In this document: piece by piece, positions 35,432 through 49,000 of the stretch | Numbering within the stretch: the first letter of the stretch is position 1 | Layout: each line of letters starts with the position of its first letter | Assembly (NCBI GenBank): GCA_029747015.1 | Contig: JAKOGI010000539.1 | Span: forward strand, 410,001 to 474,000 | Origin: Carnegiea gigantea | Taxonomy: Eukaryota; Streptophyta; Magnoliopsida; Caryophyllales; Cactaceae | Length of the DNA: 64,000 nucleotides | Direction: 5' to 3' | The notes under the pieces: generated by a model | Seen by the model: the letters and a program-made list of their open reading frames with translations, nothing else | The model's database searches: none | Told to the model about the DNA's origin: nothing | Position numbers and translations under genes: made by a program

Positions 35432-38400
35432 TCCCATGACTACGTTTGAGAATCTACTAAAATTAACTATATCTTCACTCATCTTAAAACGAGATCTTTC
35501 CACGTAATCTATCTAATCCACATACTTCTAAATACAGGTATAACCCATGGAGGCAACGACTGGAACAGTCCCCAAGAATTAACACAGTACGCACAAAGAT
35601 AATCCCTAACCCCACACCACCCAAAAACAAAAAGAAAGGGGAAAAAACCCAAAAGAATAGCTAATGGACAGCAAAAGAAAAGACAAACGAAAGGGGCGGA
35701 GCAGCTTTGGAATTACGTAGGACGTACGAAGAGACCTTTTGAAAGACCGAAATGAGATAGCGAGCCGACAAACGTGGCACACATTTCTGTTTTAAAAATA
35801 GAGAATAAACACTGCAATATTCTTCATATTATTGACATTATTTAGTTTTTCCGCTTAATATGGTTTAGGTTCTTTTATTTTGCAAGAGAAAGAAGGGGAT
35901 GTGCTATCTATTGACTCAGCAGAAATCATATAATGAAATGGGCGAAATTCAGGCTACCGCTAGTCAAATAATACTTAGAAGGGACACCAATTCATCAACC
36001 AAGTAATTTAATTACCTGCCTCCGTAAGTAATAATTCCAAGTCAGGCTCCAAGTTACTTATTTACCAATTGTCCATCTAAAGATTCTACTGACAGAAACA
36101 ATGATTTTGTCAGCTCTTTCGGACCATCACAATTACTAGACTCAGGAAGAACGGCATTACCAAATGATCCTCCTACATTCAATGGTTGCTCTTCCTCATA
36201 ATCAAGGACTAAAGTTCGAGTTTACTGACCCTGAAGGAGGATTCTCTAATCAACAATCCCCCTCTAAACCCCCCCCCCCAAAAAAAAACAAAAGGACACA
36301 ATGTGCAATAGTAGTTCCATCTTCAGCAAAGGCTTCAGTTCACTCACTTACAAGGCTCCAGGCTACGCAGACATTCTAACCACACTAATGAACTAATATT
36401 TGCCGATCATTTCGAAGGCACTCTTCTTTGGAGGTCTAGAAACCTCATGAAGTAGCATCACAACTAATACATTCCAGACTTACACCTACCTATACTAAAA
36501 ACACCAGAGACCGAGGAACTAACTAATCTTGGGGCAGAAACCAAGTAGAACACTATCACATCACAACTAACTAAGCTCGTTCATTGGAACTGCATTAGAT
36601 AAGGGCAATCCAGGTTCAGAAACCCAGATTAGATTACATCGACGCAACTAACAAGCAAATCACATTCTTCAAAGACAGTCCAACTGGGAAGTCAATGATC
36701 ATAAAAGTTCATCGAGCCAACACAACACCGAGACACGATACTGTAGAACCCACAAAAAAGCACGCTATGAAGCAAAAAATTTGTACATGGCAACACATTC
36801 AACATCGAAATCCTGAAAAATGGCAGATCACGGGAGTAATCACAATCACCAGATGATCATAAATTATGAACCCTCAGGCTATATAGATCCAGGTTTAATG
36901 GTTGATGTAGCACTTCAAGTACATAGCAGCATTTTAATAGAAACAGAATGCATCTTAAAGTGGACTCGAAGTAAAACAATAGACAAAATGGAACCCTAAA
37001 AAATAAATACCAGCATGCAATGTGGACAACACATCAGAGTATTGATTTGAAGCATTATTCTTCGATGTACCCACAATGGATGGTATAATTGGAAGTATTT
37101 ACATATGAACTCTAAGAATGTGCAGAGCATTCTTAGTGACAAGATATACAGCAAGCAAAATTCTTCCCAACATAAAAGGACTGTCTGTGTTAACTACAAA
37201 TATATCGGGAAAAAAAAAAAGCCTTTGCATAAGTGCTCACAATAGTATCAGTAACAACATTTGTGAAGCTTCTAAGTAAGTGTTTACCTCCACAGATGCC
37301 CGAATTTAGCTACCAAAAAGTTGATACTCCATGAAGAGTTACAACAAGACATAACGCTGAAACTGGGAAGACAGTATATCCAAAACCTGCAAAACAGCCA
37401 CTTCTTATTAAGCTACAGAATGATGCATCATTACGCAAGAGGGCACATCTACAGTAGCGGTTTTTGTTCTCAAACATCATCCATTTGACACCACATCATA
37501 ATACAAACAAACCAACATGGGATAGGATTCCAAGAGGTCCAATGGACACCACATCGACATAAGCATCATAACTAAACAGTCTATGAGAGCCCGACTTCTC
37601 AATTTCACCGATCTCATACATGTACACTGCCCACAAACTCATGCCAATGAAACAAAACAAGACATGGGAATAATGGCACTGCCTTTATCTGAGAACGGCA
37701 GAGTTAAGAAGAAAGCAGCAGCACAAAGCAAGCTCAACCCATAAAGAAAGAAAACCAAATATATGCACAAGGAGATGAAGTGGCTAAAGAAACCAAAGGT
37801 ATTTAAGACCACAACGAGCCATACGCAGAGAGATTATGCTAGGAACCATTTTGTGAAAGGACAAAAAAAGTTCACAATGGGTCAAACCAGAAATAAAAAA
37901 GAACTAAAGGAACTAAAGCCAAGAGAGAGAATAGCTAAAAGCAACAAGCAATAGTTTAAAACATTGGGGGTTAAAAGAGAATATTCAAAACCAGAAAGCT
38001 GGTTCCAAATTGGCACAAATCAGAGATAATCCAATCCAAATCCAAGCCAACTGCTCGTTCATGATAGAAGGGTGACTGTAATCCAATATCAACTGAACGT
38101 CTGAAAGGTAGTCATCTCTTTATGCAGAATAATCATTGGGAGAAATGACGGCAGACATTAGCAACAAGGAATCTCAATACAGGGAAATGTTTGGGACTAC
38201 ACATAAATAAAGTGCATATTATTTCCGCAATATATAAAAAATTTTGCACCCTTGTTAAATACAGAAATAACAAGAGCTCAAGGAAATAGAAACTGGAAAA
38301 TTAACAAGGAAAGAGCAAGAAACAACTGGAGTAATTAGATAAATCAGCGTTTGAAAGGAAAGAAATAAATCAGAGCACAGAAATGGTAAAAAATGACATG

Positions 38401-40337
38401 GAGACATATGGATAGAAATCTAGGACCCAACAAGGAATGAAATAAGGGATCACAAAGCATCTGGAAATCATTGGGGTGAATTGAATCAAACAAAGAAATC
38501 AAATTAGAAAAGAATCCTCGCGAAATTAGAATAAAACAACAGGGAATCAGACCATGAACTAAGAAGCAAAGACCGATACATAAGTAGACAAGAAAAGGCA
38601 AATCCAGACAGGAACCTATAAAATATGCCCTTGGTTTAGTATGCCACTGGCAACATGACAGCAATCAGCAATTTAGACAACATCTAACAGCTAAACATGT
38701 CTGTTGGCTGAGTTGCAAATTCAAATGTGTGCTTACTGGCTGTACAACATACACCAATAACAGAAGCCTTAAATACAGCCATACAGAGTGTTCCCAGACT
38801 ATTAAAGTATACAACTGTTATTTTTCCATCAACTCAGAAAATATACAAGTCTCTTTAGAGCCCAACCTACTAAGACCAGGATCATAAACGAAGAAAGCAT
38901 CTCCGTAGACAATCACAATAAGAATTTATTCAAAAAGAAATCCTCAACTAACTGTCAGTGTAACCAGAAAGGGAGGAAAAAATATCAGTGTGCGGGGGTT
39001 TTTTAATCCCTTTTTTTTGGGGGGGGGGGGTATGAATGCTACCAGAAATCCAAAAACACAGGCGCTTCTCAATCAGCCTCATTTCACTTACTAACAAAAG
39101 AGCGATATCCTGTAATAGACTTGTATCTAAGAGATGAAAGTCCTACTAAGGTGTACAGAAGCATTTTAAAGCTCAAAATCCATATCCCAATCCAAAGCAT
39201 TCCAAAGCTCAAACTCATATTTTACATAAGAAATATAATGTGACAAAGCTTCATGCCATCTTCTCTGCCAGGAATGTCAAATATAATAACAGCTTGATTG
39301 GCATATGTACACCACGCATCAATTACAGAGGCCTGCCACTAGATACAATTACAATAGCATTCTAAGACTACCACGCCAATCTTATTAGCCCAATTTGACA
39401 ATCTACCTTTAGAGAAAGACCCTTTACCTCAAACAGAACAGGAGGAAAACGAGGGGAGAGAGACAGATCCAAGAGTTTAACTCAAGGCCCAAAATCCAAG
39501 AAACATTTGAAATTTGAACAGCACTGAGTAGATCATAAGTTTGATAGTTTCATGTCCACATAAAAGTAGTCCTCTACCCAGGCACCATAAAAGAGTCTTC
39601 TTCCACATACTAGCTGCTTCAGCTTGATACATATATACTGGTATATGCATGAAAAATTTCTTAACAAGCACATGTAACTTGTAACTCTGAACATGATTCT
39701 CATTTAAAAATAAAACTCACCACAATGGATTGGTTTCCATATCTAATATCGAGTCTGTACTTGGTAGATTAAAGACAAGACCAAACCCTTCCTTTGATCA
39801 ACCATGTCACCAAAATATGCAACACTATTTTCACTAAACACTGATCGTCTTCAGTCATCCAATGAGAGAATGTGATGTGGCATAAATCATCATAAATGTC
39901 AACAAACCCCATGCACTAATCAACCAGCTCAAAGTTCAGATGGCTGTGTGTGTTTCACAAATCATAATGACCTGGATGCACTCAATATACAAATAAGAAA
40001 TGTGCCTTTCAATCATGGATTACGGTCAGCAAAGCATTATTATCGACTGCAGGAGGCTTTTCGAATAAGCCTTATCATTCTACAGGCTATCTTTTTCTAC
40101 TTTAAGAAAGATCCCTGCATCATAATACTTTTGAGAAACAGAACACGAGTATTTGCTTTGCTTATTCTTTATGGCACGGGTAAATAATTTTACAGACGAG
40201 GCGTAGGAGAAAAATGACATAACTAGCAGCATCAATGTCCGAAAGAAAGAAGGGGAGCCTACCAAGGAAAGCTTTACTGCCTACCAAGTTGTACTAGAAA
40301 ATAATAGCCACATTAGACGCACCAACCTTAGTTTAAA
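35432..40337. other. Long region without a protein gene, between the two genes
   Basis: About 4.9 kb with no credible coding exon on either strand. The plus strand is A-rich and T-poor over long stretches, the same skew seen across the minus-strand introns of the HUA2-like gene. The region could therefore be transcribed on the minus strand. It contains C-run/A-run tracts at 36269-36288 and, inverted, at 39011-39029, and one exon-like segment at 37288-37386. Confidence 0.4.
37288..37386 (-). ncRNA. Exon-like non-coding segment (candidate spliced 3' UTR exon)
   Basis: On the minus strand a good acceptor (GGCTGTTTTGCAG) precedes 37386 and a donor (GGAG|GTAAAC) follows 37288, leaving 99 bases of ordinary base composition. 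No frame across it looks protein-coding. It may belong to the same minus-strand transcript as 41769-41941 and the HUA2-like 3' UTR. This rests on splice-site appearance only. Confidence 0.3.
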
Positions 40338-40770
40338 AAAGCCCGCCTGAGGCACGCCTAGGTGTGCCTAGGTGTGGAGCTACCACGTCAACACCTCAGA
40401 GGGTATGAGGCATGCCTCAAGGATGCAAGGCTATATCTTCTCCCTTTTCTTGCTTTTCATAGCATTGCCTTTACCTTTCTTCTTTAGCTTCTTTGGGAGC
40501 CAAAAGGTGAACTATGCTGGTACGGTGAGTGTGTGCATTGGGAACTACGATGATAAGATAACATATCTTAAGATTATTTGCAGTGTTAGTAGTTATATTG
40601 ATGTCTAGTTACTTTTTACTGCATTTATCTAACTTGTTCCTGAAAAATATGCTTTTGAAATGTGAAAGACTTTAAAAATTTTTGCCTAGAAGTGTGCCTC
40701 GCATCCATGATGCGTGCGCCTTCGTCTCACACTTTGGGGCCCTATGCGCCTCAGTGTGAGGCACCAATCC
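40338..40770. repeat. Degenerate repeat rich in GAGGC/GCCTC, inverted ends
   Basis: The left end has GCCTGAGGCACGCCTAGGTG and CCTCAGAGGGTATGAGGCAT. The right end has GTGCCTCGCATCC and CGCCTCAGTGTGAGGCACC, with GAGGC on both strands at both ends. This resembles a plant repeat family known to me by its GCGCCTAGGCG-type core. The ends and superfamily are uncertain. Confidence 0.45.
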
Positions 40771-41768
40771 AAACAATGTCACACCACGGTAAAACCTACA
40801 AGAACCAAACCCAACCCCCCTCCCCCCCGAAAAATCCCCCCCCCCCCCCCCAACACACACAAAGGAAATACTCTTATGGGAATAGCATCAAAACATTATG
40901 CAGCTGCACTGCATGCCTTTATGCAGCTGTACTGCATGCCTGGCAACAACCTCCAGGTGAAAGAAAGATACTTACAAAATTTCCTGAATGGTATTCATGC
41001 ACAAAAGGCGATATTTTAAGACATACACACCCCAACCACAAAAGCCCCCCCGGGGGGGGGGTCTCGTGCATACGAGAATCTACATAAGTGTTTGGTAATG
41101 TCTCTGGACAAAATTAATTTTGTTACTTTGTATGAATCCAAAAAATCAAGAATTCTACAAGCCAACCACAGAGAGGATAGTGAGACAAGATTATCAATAT
41201 GATTGAATAGTAAATTTCTCGCAGTTGAGTGTTTCCCCAGTGGAATCATATACTCAGATCATTTGATATCCCAGGCAGCTAACCTTCAAAAAAAAAAAAA
41301 AATTGCAGCAATCTCTATCACTTGATAAACAAAAGAATTTTAAACACTTAATCTCTCTAATTTTCACATGTAAACAGCAGAAAAATACACCTTAATAAGA
41401 CCTATATCCGTACTTGGAATATGAAATCCCCCTAAATGATGTAATAATATCATCCTAGAATAAAAATACTCTTTATAATATTCCCTTGGTCTCATGAAGT
41501 AGCATTTCACAAGAAAAAGACATCAGATATGAAATCAATTCTCTTTTGCCAAATCCAATTCTTACCGAGACCTTGATAACGACTGAAACTAGCCAATCAT
41601 GAACACTTATGCTTCAGAACTCTTAAAAAAAGGGGTTTTCAAGAGCAAAGGAAATAAGATCTAATCAAACATGTTCGAAAGAACCACTTTTACTGAATAA
41701 TATAAGAGGTTTTAATTTACATGAGATAATAAACAAAGTTAGCGGCTGAGTAACAAGCAGCGGCTTAC
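40771..41768. other. Intergenic or intronic DNA, minus-strand skew
   Basis: No coding exon recognised. It contains a C16 tract at 40836-40851 and a C-run/G-run junction near 41045-41060. Confidence 0.4.
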
Positions 41769-41941
41769 ATTGGGAGGTAAAGGTCAGCAGGAGAAGATTT
41801 CTCAGGACAAATATAATGTACAGAGTCCATCAGGTATCCACACAATCATTGTGACACCATATACCAACAGTTTGGTTTCCCCAAACGCCAAGACCTCTCG
41901 AAGACGCACATAAATTATTCTCTCTGGCAGCTTCAGCATAG
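41769..41941 (-). ncRNA. Exon-like non-coding segment downstream of the HUA2-like gene
   Basis: A minus-strand acceptor (AGTTTCTGCAG) precedes 41941 and a donor (CCAAT|GTAAGC) follows 41769, leaving 173 bases. The segment has more even composition than its flanks. The frames in it end quickly, so it is more likely untranslated than coding. It fits as the exon after the donor at 43023 in the HUA2-like 3' UTR. Confidence 0.35.
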
Positions 41942-42698
41942 CTGCAGAAACTAAAACAAGCAAACAAAGATAGTGAGAGGGAGAGAAAATCCAGGAAAGC
42001 ACTACAAAATACGACAAGTAAAAGATGAATCATTTTTCACGTCTTCAGAGCACCACTAACATATATATCAGAAGAACATAACATAAGACAGTGGTATCAG
42101 AACACAACTAATCAGAAGCTCATCACTATAGGCGAATACCCAAAATTTATCAAAAAACCATCAGTCAATGTAAAATTCCTTTTGAAATTGAATGCAGGAG
42201 CAGCAGAAATATATTTTCTACCTGGCTTGCTGCTCTTTAAGCAGCCTAGTTATCACTTACGAACTAAACAGCACATAAACTTTGATGGCATCACAGTCGC
42301 TCCTAATCAATGATACTAAAGCCCATTTTCCAGGTATATCCTTCGCAATATATTGCTTTTGGAAAGGAGAAAATTAACATCAACAGAATTTCCTGCTGCC
42401 CCTATAATTAGGCCATAACAAGCCATTCAGCACTAGAAATGATAAAGATACATGAACTGAGCTGCAAATCACAGAGTCCCAAATATGAAATTATAAGTAC
42501 CTGACACTGTATGTACCAAAAATCAAAGAAAGTACATTTACGATGGTAAGAAACTTTCAATTGTAACACAAAAGAGGCAGTGCAAAGATACCATCCTCTA
42601 CAAGAGATAGTGCTTCCTATATAACGAATAAAGCCCCTTCCTTTCCCTCCCCTCAAACAAAAATCACTCAGGAATGAAATCAATAGACAAGATACATG
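41942..42698. other. A-rich DNA between exon-like segment and MITE
   Basis: Nothing recognised. If the minus-strand 3' UTR splicing proposed here is real, this is intron. Confidence 0.35.
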
Positions 42699-42852
42699 CA
42701 TGGATTCAAAATGTGGCCAATCCGCGTCAAAACGGCTGCATCGGAAAGGTTTTTAAGCTGGCCAAACTGCGTTTTCGCCGCAATACGAAACATGATTCCC
42801 GCATTAGAGCGTTTTTTCCATATCGCAACCCAAACCGCATTTTGAATCCTTG
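42699..42852. mobile_element. 154-bp MITE with perfect 8-bp target duplication
   Basis: The ends are CATGGATTCAAAATGTGG (left) and the inverted CCGCATTTTGAATCCTTG (right); two of 18 positions differ. It is flanked immediately by identical GATACATG copies (42691-42698 and 42853-42860). An 8-bp duplication points to the hAT superfamily. It is more CpG-rich than its surroundings (AATCCGCG, GCGTTTTCGCCGC). It lies 212 bases beyond the HUA2-like stop codon, within or just after the 3' UTR. Confidence 0.85.
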
Positions 42853-43022
42853 GATACATGAACTAAGCAGTACATAAAACTTTAATACATATACATACAT
42901 ACAGCATGTACAAGTGAGTATGAAATCCTTTGATCCCATATGCTGGTTACAATATATATCGGTGTTTCTACATGAACGATTAGTGGTTCATAGCAACCAT
43001 GGGTATGAGAGTACGATGCTCA

Positions 43023-43063
43023 CCAGAATTTAAGAGTTAAGACACCGAACTTCAATATATCCC
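43023..43063 (-). promoter_or_regulatory. Start of HUA2-like 3' UTR with a possible splice donor
   Basis: On the minus strand, 40 bases after the TAG stop, the sequence reads AATTCTG|GTGAGC (donor G at 43023). If used, the exon-exon junction would be under 50 nt from the stop. That distance usually does not trigger nonsense-mediated decay. Confidence 0.35.
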
Positions 43064-46000
43064 CTACACAGGCCTCCAACTATTAAGAGCAGACATGTCA
43101 GGCCTAGAGGGCAGCATTTGATTGATACCATGGCCTGGCAAAACACAATATAAATCATTTAACCATGTGGATGCCCCCAAAAAGCATGCATATAGCATGG
43201 GATCCTGTAATTGTCGTCACCTGTGGTTGAAGGACCGGCCAGAGCAGGATTTGGACCAGAGATCTGATATCCCATGTTACTTGGTGGCGGCCTTTCGGAA
43301 AGTCGAAAATAAGCTGCCACGATAATAACGGTTAGAACTGCTAGTCACAAGTTGCCACTGAAAACAATTCAATATGATGGAATGATTGATGAAAATATAA
43401 ACAGGAATAGACAGCAGTTATCAGATCTAGTACCTGCATATCTGATGAAGACACCCCCCCCCAAAAAAAATTCTTTAGGTTTTCTTTTGATTTTTTGGTC
43501 TTCCTGTTTTTCCTTTTTGTGGAAGAGGGGTTATCGACTGTTGATGAGTGTGTAAAAGACCATAAGGCACCAGATAACACCAAACCTATCAGCTTTCTGA
43601 CCACTATATACCTAAACATGGAGCCCAAATGTCACAACTCCTCTTCCAACCATGGTACCAAAACTTACATCAAAAAAGCAACAGACGCAAGGTCAGGTGT
43701 CTACCAAGCATGCCTAGGTGAGCTTACCATTGTCTTTCGGTTCAGATGCTGGGTTGCTTGGTGCAAGCACCCAACAGATCATTACACTTCTAACGCATAT
43801 CAAAAGCAGCAAAAGATCACAGCAGAATCCACCAATAGCTCTTGAAACACGAAAGCACTAAAGTCCCACAGATGAAAACTCTCATACGAGGTGAACGTTG
43901 AACAACAATCTCCAAGTCCCACATATACTCAACACCATATAGCAATTATTTGTAAAAGTTGAACATCAGAACCTAAACGTTTTTGGGTATTGAATTGTGA
44001 AGCAAGCACCCGAATATAGCAAGAATTATCCTGTTAGATGAACAAAAAACAAACTAACAGTAGATAGTGACAACCCCACGCTCAAAAAACAGAAAAAAAA
44101 ACAACTAAAATGCATCTAGGAGAACACACAAAGTCTAGCCGTAGGTAATACTATTTACAAAGCTAACATCATCCTCATTGACCATGCACGTAGGAAGGCA
44201 ACCAATGGTTTTCAAGTAGTCTTCTTCAATAATAAGCTTCACATTTGCAGAACTTGTGCACCTGGTCATGCTGCCATGCCATACCAAGTATCCAGCTTGT
44301 GATCACTAGTTGTTGTGTCTCCCTCACGCAAAGCAACAAATTAAAAATAAAGACAAAGGCAAAACCCACCTTCTCCAACAAAAGTTGTACTCGGGCATGC
44401 AGGGGTTCGGCCTCCATTTATCCATGTATTATGCTGACTTTCAACTTTGAATTCAGCAGAACCAGACCTCCACTGTACTTGAGAAGCGGATGGGTATACA
44501 TGAGAAGGGGGAGGCGGAGGTGGGGGAGGATGCGGAGGATGGGAATGGGGCATGTGTTGCTGAACAGTCGGCTTGCTATATGGAAAGTTATTGGCAGGTG
44601 GCTGAGGTGCCGGAACTGGTGGGAAAGGTCTCTGTCCAAATGCTGTCTGACATGGCTGAAACTGCTGGTTATGTTGAAACTGCTTGTTGGGCTGTACAGC
44701 TTGTGGTCCCGGATACATGTCACTTTGTCCATATTCTAATGGCCGAGAACTGTATCCAGATGGGTCACGAGAAACAGATGCTCCAGATGGTGTGAAGCAA
44801 GGCACCTGCTGTGACGTGTTTCCAGCTATCTGAACGGGTTGGCTCCCCTGAGCACAAGAACTAAAAATCAAAGCATGCAAAAATATTAAGTACTAACAAT
44901 ATAGCAAGTAAATAGAAGCATGATCGTTACTGTTGGTATGCTGTAATCAGGAGGTAAAGGCGCCTGAATTGGAGGATGTACAGATGGAGGTTGTGGTAGT
45001 ACTTGAGGGGACGGTTGTGCGGGAAGCAGAGGTTGAAAATTACCATGTTGTGGTGGACCTGATGGTGGCAAAGGAGGAGGAACCAGCTGTGACACTGCCA
45101 AAGGTGGAGGAGGAGGTGGCTGTGACGCCAAGGGCAGAGGTGGAGGTGGCTGTGATGTTAAGGATGGAGGTGGAGGCGGATGTGACGTTAAGGACAGAGA
45201 AGGAGGTGGGGGCGGCGGAGGTGGAGGCGAAGGTGACAATGATGGTGGGGGTGGTGGAGGCGGGGAAGAAGGTAAAGGGGGGAGAGGAGGAGGAGGTTCG
45301 AGAGGCAATGGTGGAGACCCCTCAGGTGATGGGGGTTCAACTACGTTATTTGTAGGGAACTCCAATTCAGTATCCAAGTGTGTCTCTTGTTTTTCTTTCT
45401 CTGGTGAACAACTGGGAGATAAAGCTCCATCCTTTAGGTTCCCAGAAACGTCTTCCATTTCAAGTTCACCATCCACATCCTCCAAAATGTGGTGTGGTCT
45501 ATCAGATGGAGTTTTATCTACTTCTGGCCCTGTTGAAGCATTTACAAGCTCCAACGCTGATGCATCAGAATCTTTGCAAGTAGTAGCTGGAACATCGTCT
45601 TCATCTTCCTCATCAACAAATCCACGAGATTGCAAAAACCCCGGCAAGTTAAAAGTAGCATTGCTGTATCAGAGTCAGGCAATGTCACATTCATGAGAAT
45701 GGGCTCTCATAATATACATTCAGATAAAATAAATAAATAAATAACTCTTCAAGATTGGGACATCGCTAAAATGGTAACATAAATGGCGAAGATATATGCC
45801 TTAGTTGAGTAGAATACTCAACTAACCAAAAAATGAAAACCAAAAAGAAAACAAAAAAGAACTAAAGAGCAGAAGCATCCATCACAAAACATAGCTCCAC
45901 CAAAAATGCAGGTAGGATCACAGTGCAGCATCATTGGCGATAACTGATGCTTTTGACCCCCGTGGCAGCCTCCATAAGGTCAGATACAGTCAATTCCCTG

Positions 46001-49000
46001 TGGCCCTATTCACTACCATTCTCGCCAACGTTTGGGTTCAGCCACTCTGTAAAGTGTCAAACACTAAAGTCTGCCGGCAGCTTGGTCGTAACTAAGAGAG
46101 TATGCCCAGCTTTGACCATTACATTTGTTCAGCCACTCTGTGAAGTGTCGAACACTAAAGTCTGCCGGCAGCTTGGTCGTAACTAAGAGAGTATGCCCAC
46201 CTTCGTCCATTACATTTGCATCAAAAGTTTGGTAAGGGGAACTTTCATATAGCCCTGAACTCTCTCCCAAAGCAACCCTCCCCTTTCGTTTTGAGATGGC
46301 GGTCAGATAGGTCATTCTTATCTCCCTAGAGTGCATGCTCAAGTACACATTATGAATAGGTTGATTACCCAACAAGAAACTGAGCCGATCTCCACAAAAA
46401 TCAGCCATTTCTACTTAAATGGAAAAAATGAAATGAAAAGGGCAAAAGATTTAAAAGAACTATCATTTTAAGTCAACACAGATATATTAAGGCCAACACA
46501 TCTTTATGTTCATGAAGCAATGGGGAGGAAATACTGCAACCAACATTTACCTAAGATGCAGTTACCTAACCACGCAAAATGAGTAGGCACTAACCTTCCA
46601 TATTCATCAACTAGCATGCCTTCCATTTCTCTTATAGGGTCATCTACAGAACGCTCAGCTCGCGATGGTCGTCTAAGGGACAATCCACCACCCAGATCAT
46701 CATTAGAGCCTCCTATCTCATCCATGTAACGTCGAAGAACTGACTCAGGGAAAATCTTTCTTTCAAGCCATAGCCGCAGCACCTGAGTTATGACTTAGAA
46801 GCAATTAGGTCACCTGAAAAGAATGCTGGAAACAGGGAAGAGTCTGAACATAACATATCCTTACCTTCAAGCACTGCCTGCGATTTTCCCGAGCACTAGC
46901 TCCAGGTGGAGCCGCTGCACCTAAAAGCCGAGGCAATGCTGCTTGAACCGTAGGAATATATGATGCCCCAGCAATGCCTGAGACACAAAGCAATGAAAAT
47001 ATGAGAACTAACTCCTACTACATCAGGACTGACATATTCTGTCTCTGCAACTAAGCTTCGATGATCTGTTTCGACATTTAAAGATCATGGATTCTCTTAG
47101 TACTTAACAAATATGACGATGATGTTCTAATACTCCAACAAAACATCAGAGTAGAGAAAGCCAAATCCTCGGAATTTCTATTCCAACGTGCCATGCTGCC
47201 AAGATGTTGCTCACCTTTTTGACTATGCGAACATTGGGTGATGGAATCCACCAGAAAAAAGAGATCCACTTTCCGATGGAAGCTTGGCTCATTTTCCAAC
47301 TTACGGATGAGCAGATCCACAACCTAACGCATCGAGAAACACAGAATTTATGCCACAATGACAGTCATATACATTAAAGAGATTTTAAAAATATAAAAAA
47401 GCAATGTGGAGAATCAATCTCTCAATTACCACTACAAAGTAAGATGCGAAATACATTTCACGAACATACATGCAGATAGAAGTCGCAATAGCTCAAGCAT
47501 CATATGCAACCAACTCACTGTGTCCCCCACCAAAGCCAGGCCTAGGCAGATCTAGATACATGTGACATTAACTCTAGCAAGCACAGAATTAATTCATCTT
47601 CGTAGAATAGAACAATAAATAGAGAACCAAAGCCTTATGCTATTCACTTCCCCTGGGGAGCAGATATACATTGATAGAAAATTTTCATAGGGGATGCACC
47701 TATGTACAAGAGGAAAGCAAAGCAAAAATCAACATGCCGTCAAGCTAACATGAATGCGTCCAAAACACCTATGCACAAGACACAATCCTACAGAGATTTC
47801 AATTCCCTCAACGGACAGATTTTGCTTTTAAAAGTCATCAATTTTTCCCATTCCCTATTATGGAATGAGAACCTTGCCCTTTTCCCATCTTGAAAAGAAT
47901 TCTAAGAGCCAATAGCCAGCAATTCTAAGAGGATGGACACAGAAAAGATGTCCAAAAGAAAAATCTACTAATTAGAATCTCAGCAAAGGCAATGGACAAA
48001 AGCTATAGAATTAAACCATGAAAAGTATATATCCTCACATTCCCAAAAATACATCTAACCTAGGTGTAAACTCTTCCTAATCTCACATGTGAAAGTACAA
48101 ATATTTGATATTTTGACAGACCAAAGTCCTCCCACTCCAATAGGAATGAGCTTGAAAAACGTGCTTAGTTGACGGTAAGGTCCAGTACCCTCCAATATCG
48201 TATTTGGTCACAATTAAAATGTGAATCACCCATTTCCACTAATCATACCTGAACTTACAATGTTGCACAAGAAAACCAGATCATATGCCAAAACAAGTTA
48301 AGCACTTGAACATCCCAATCATTCGCTCAAAATCACTAATTAAAAAAAAGGTATCATTGAAAGAAACTCAAACAATTAGTACACTTTCTCAGATAATGTC
48401 TTTCGAGAGTTTAAAGAATCAAAGAGAAAATAATTCTACGATCATTTTATGCGTCCAATTATAAGATAGAGAAGTCCATAGTGAGACAAGTGCAATTGAT
48501 GACTGAAAATGCACCAACATTTCCACGACTTCCTATTTTCCCAAAAATTCACCCAAGTGGCCGAGAAAGTGATAATAGTAATCTTTTGATAAGGAAAGAG
48601 ATAAAATTAGATACATAACCGAAGAAATTCCAGTAAGTTTCTTTGCATGAAAATCTCCATGCTCCCTCTTTCAAAGAAATCACAAATGCATAGCAAAAGA
48701 AAAACAGTATGACTAACCTCATTAGCGATTCCATACTTGGCACAATCAATTGCAAGGCGTGTAGCACGTCCAATGCTATCCTTGGTCCTTGACAATGTCT
48801 CTATCATACCCTCAAAAGCATCACGAGCAACAGCTGCCTCTGTGCCTCCACTGAGAGTACTTCCTGCAGGTTGATGTGTTGAGCTAACTCCTTTGTCTTC
48901 CAGTTCTTCAGAGTCTGGCTGATTTTGAGATACAATATGATGAATGTGACCAAGTGGAGAAGGATATCCACAAGAATGAACCCCAAGAGGATCAAGCTGT

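Noticed and set aside
38344..38664. A 106-codon minus-strand frame, hydrophobic and Cys-rich
   Set aside because: It lies in the A-rich intergenic stretch, where random minus-strand frames are Phe/Leu-rich; no motif or splice partner.
44341..44369. Reading exon 9 of the HUA2-like gene through to a stop, giving a shorter C-terminus
   Set aside because: A donor at 44369 joins in phase to 43313, and the resulting C-terminus (SALNSWRPV) matches the family ending.
44245..45355. Plus-strand frames of 164 and 140 codons opposite the HUA2-like gene
   Set aside because: They are antisense shadows of the proline-rich exons 8 and 9; their Val/Glu-rich composition is what CC-rich codons give on the other strand.
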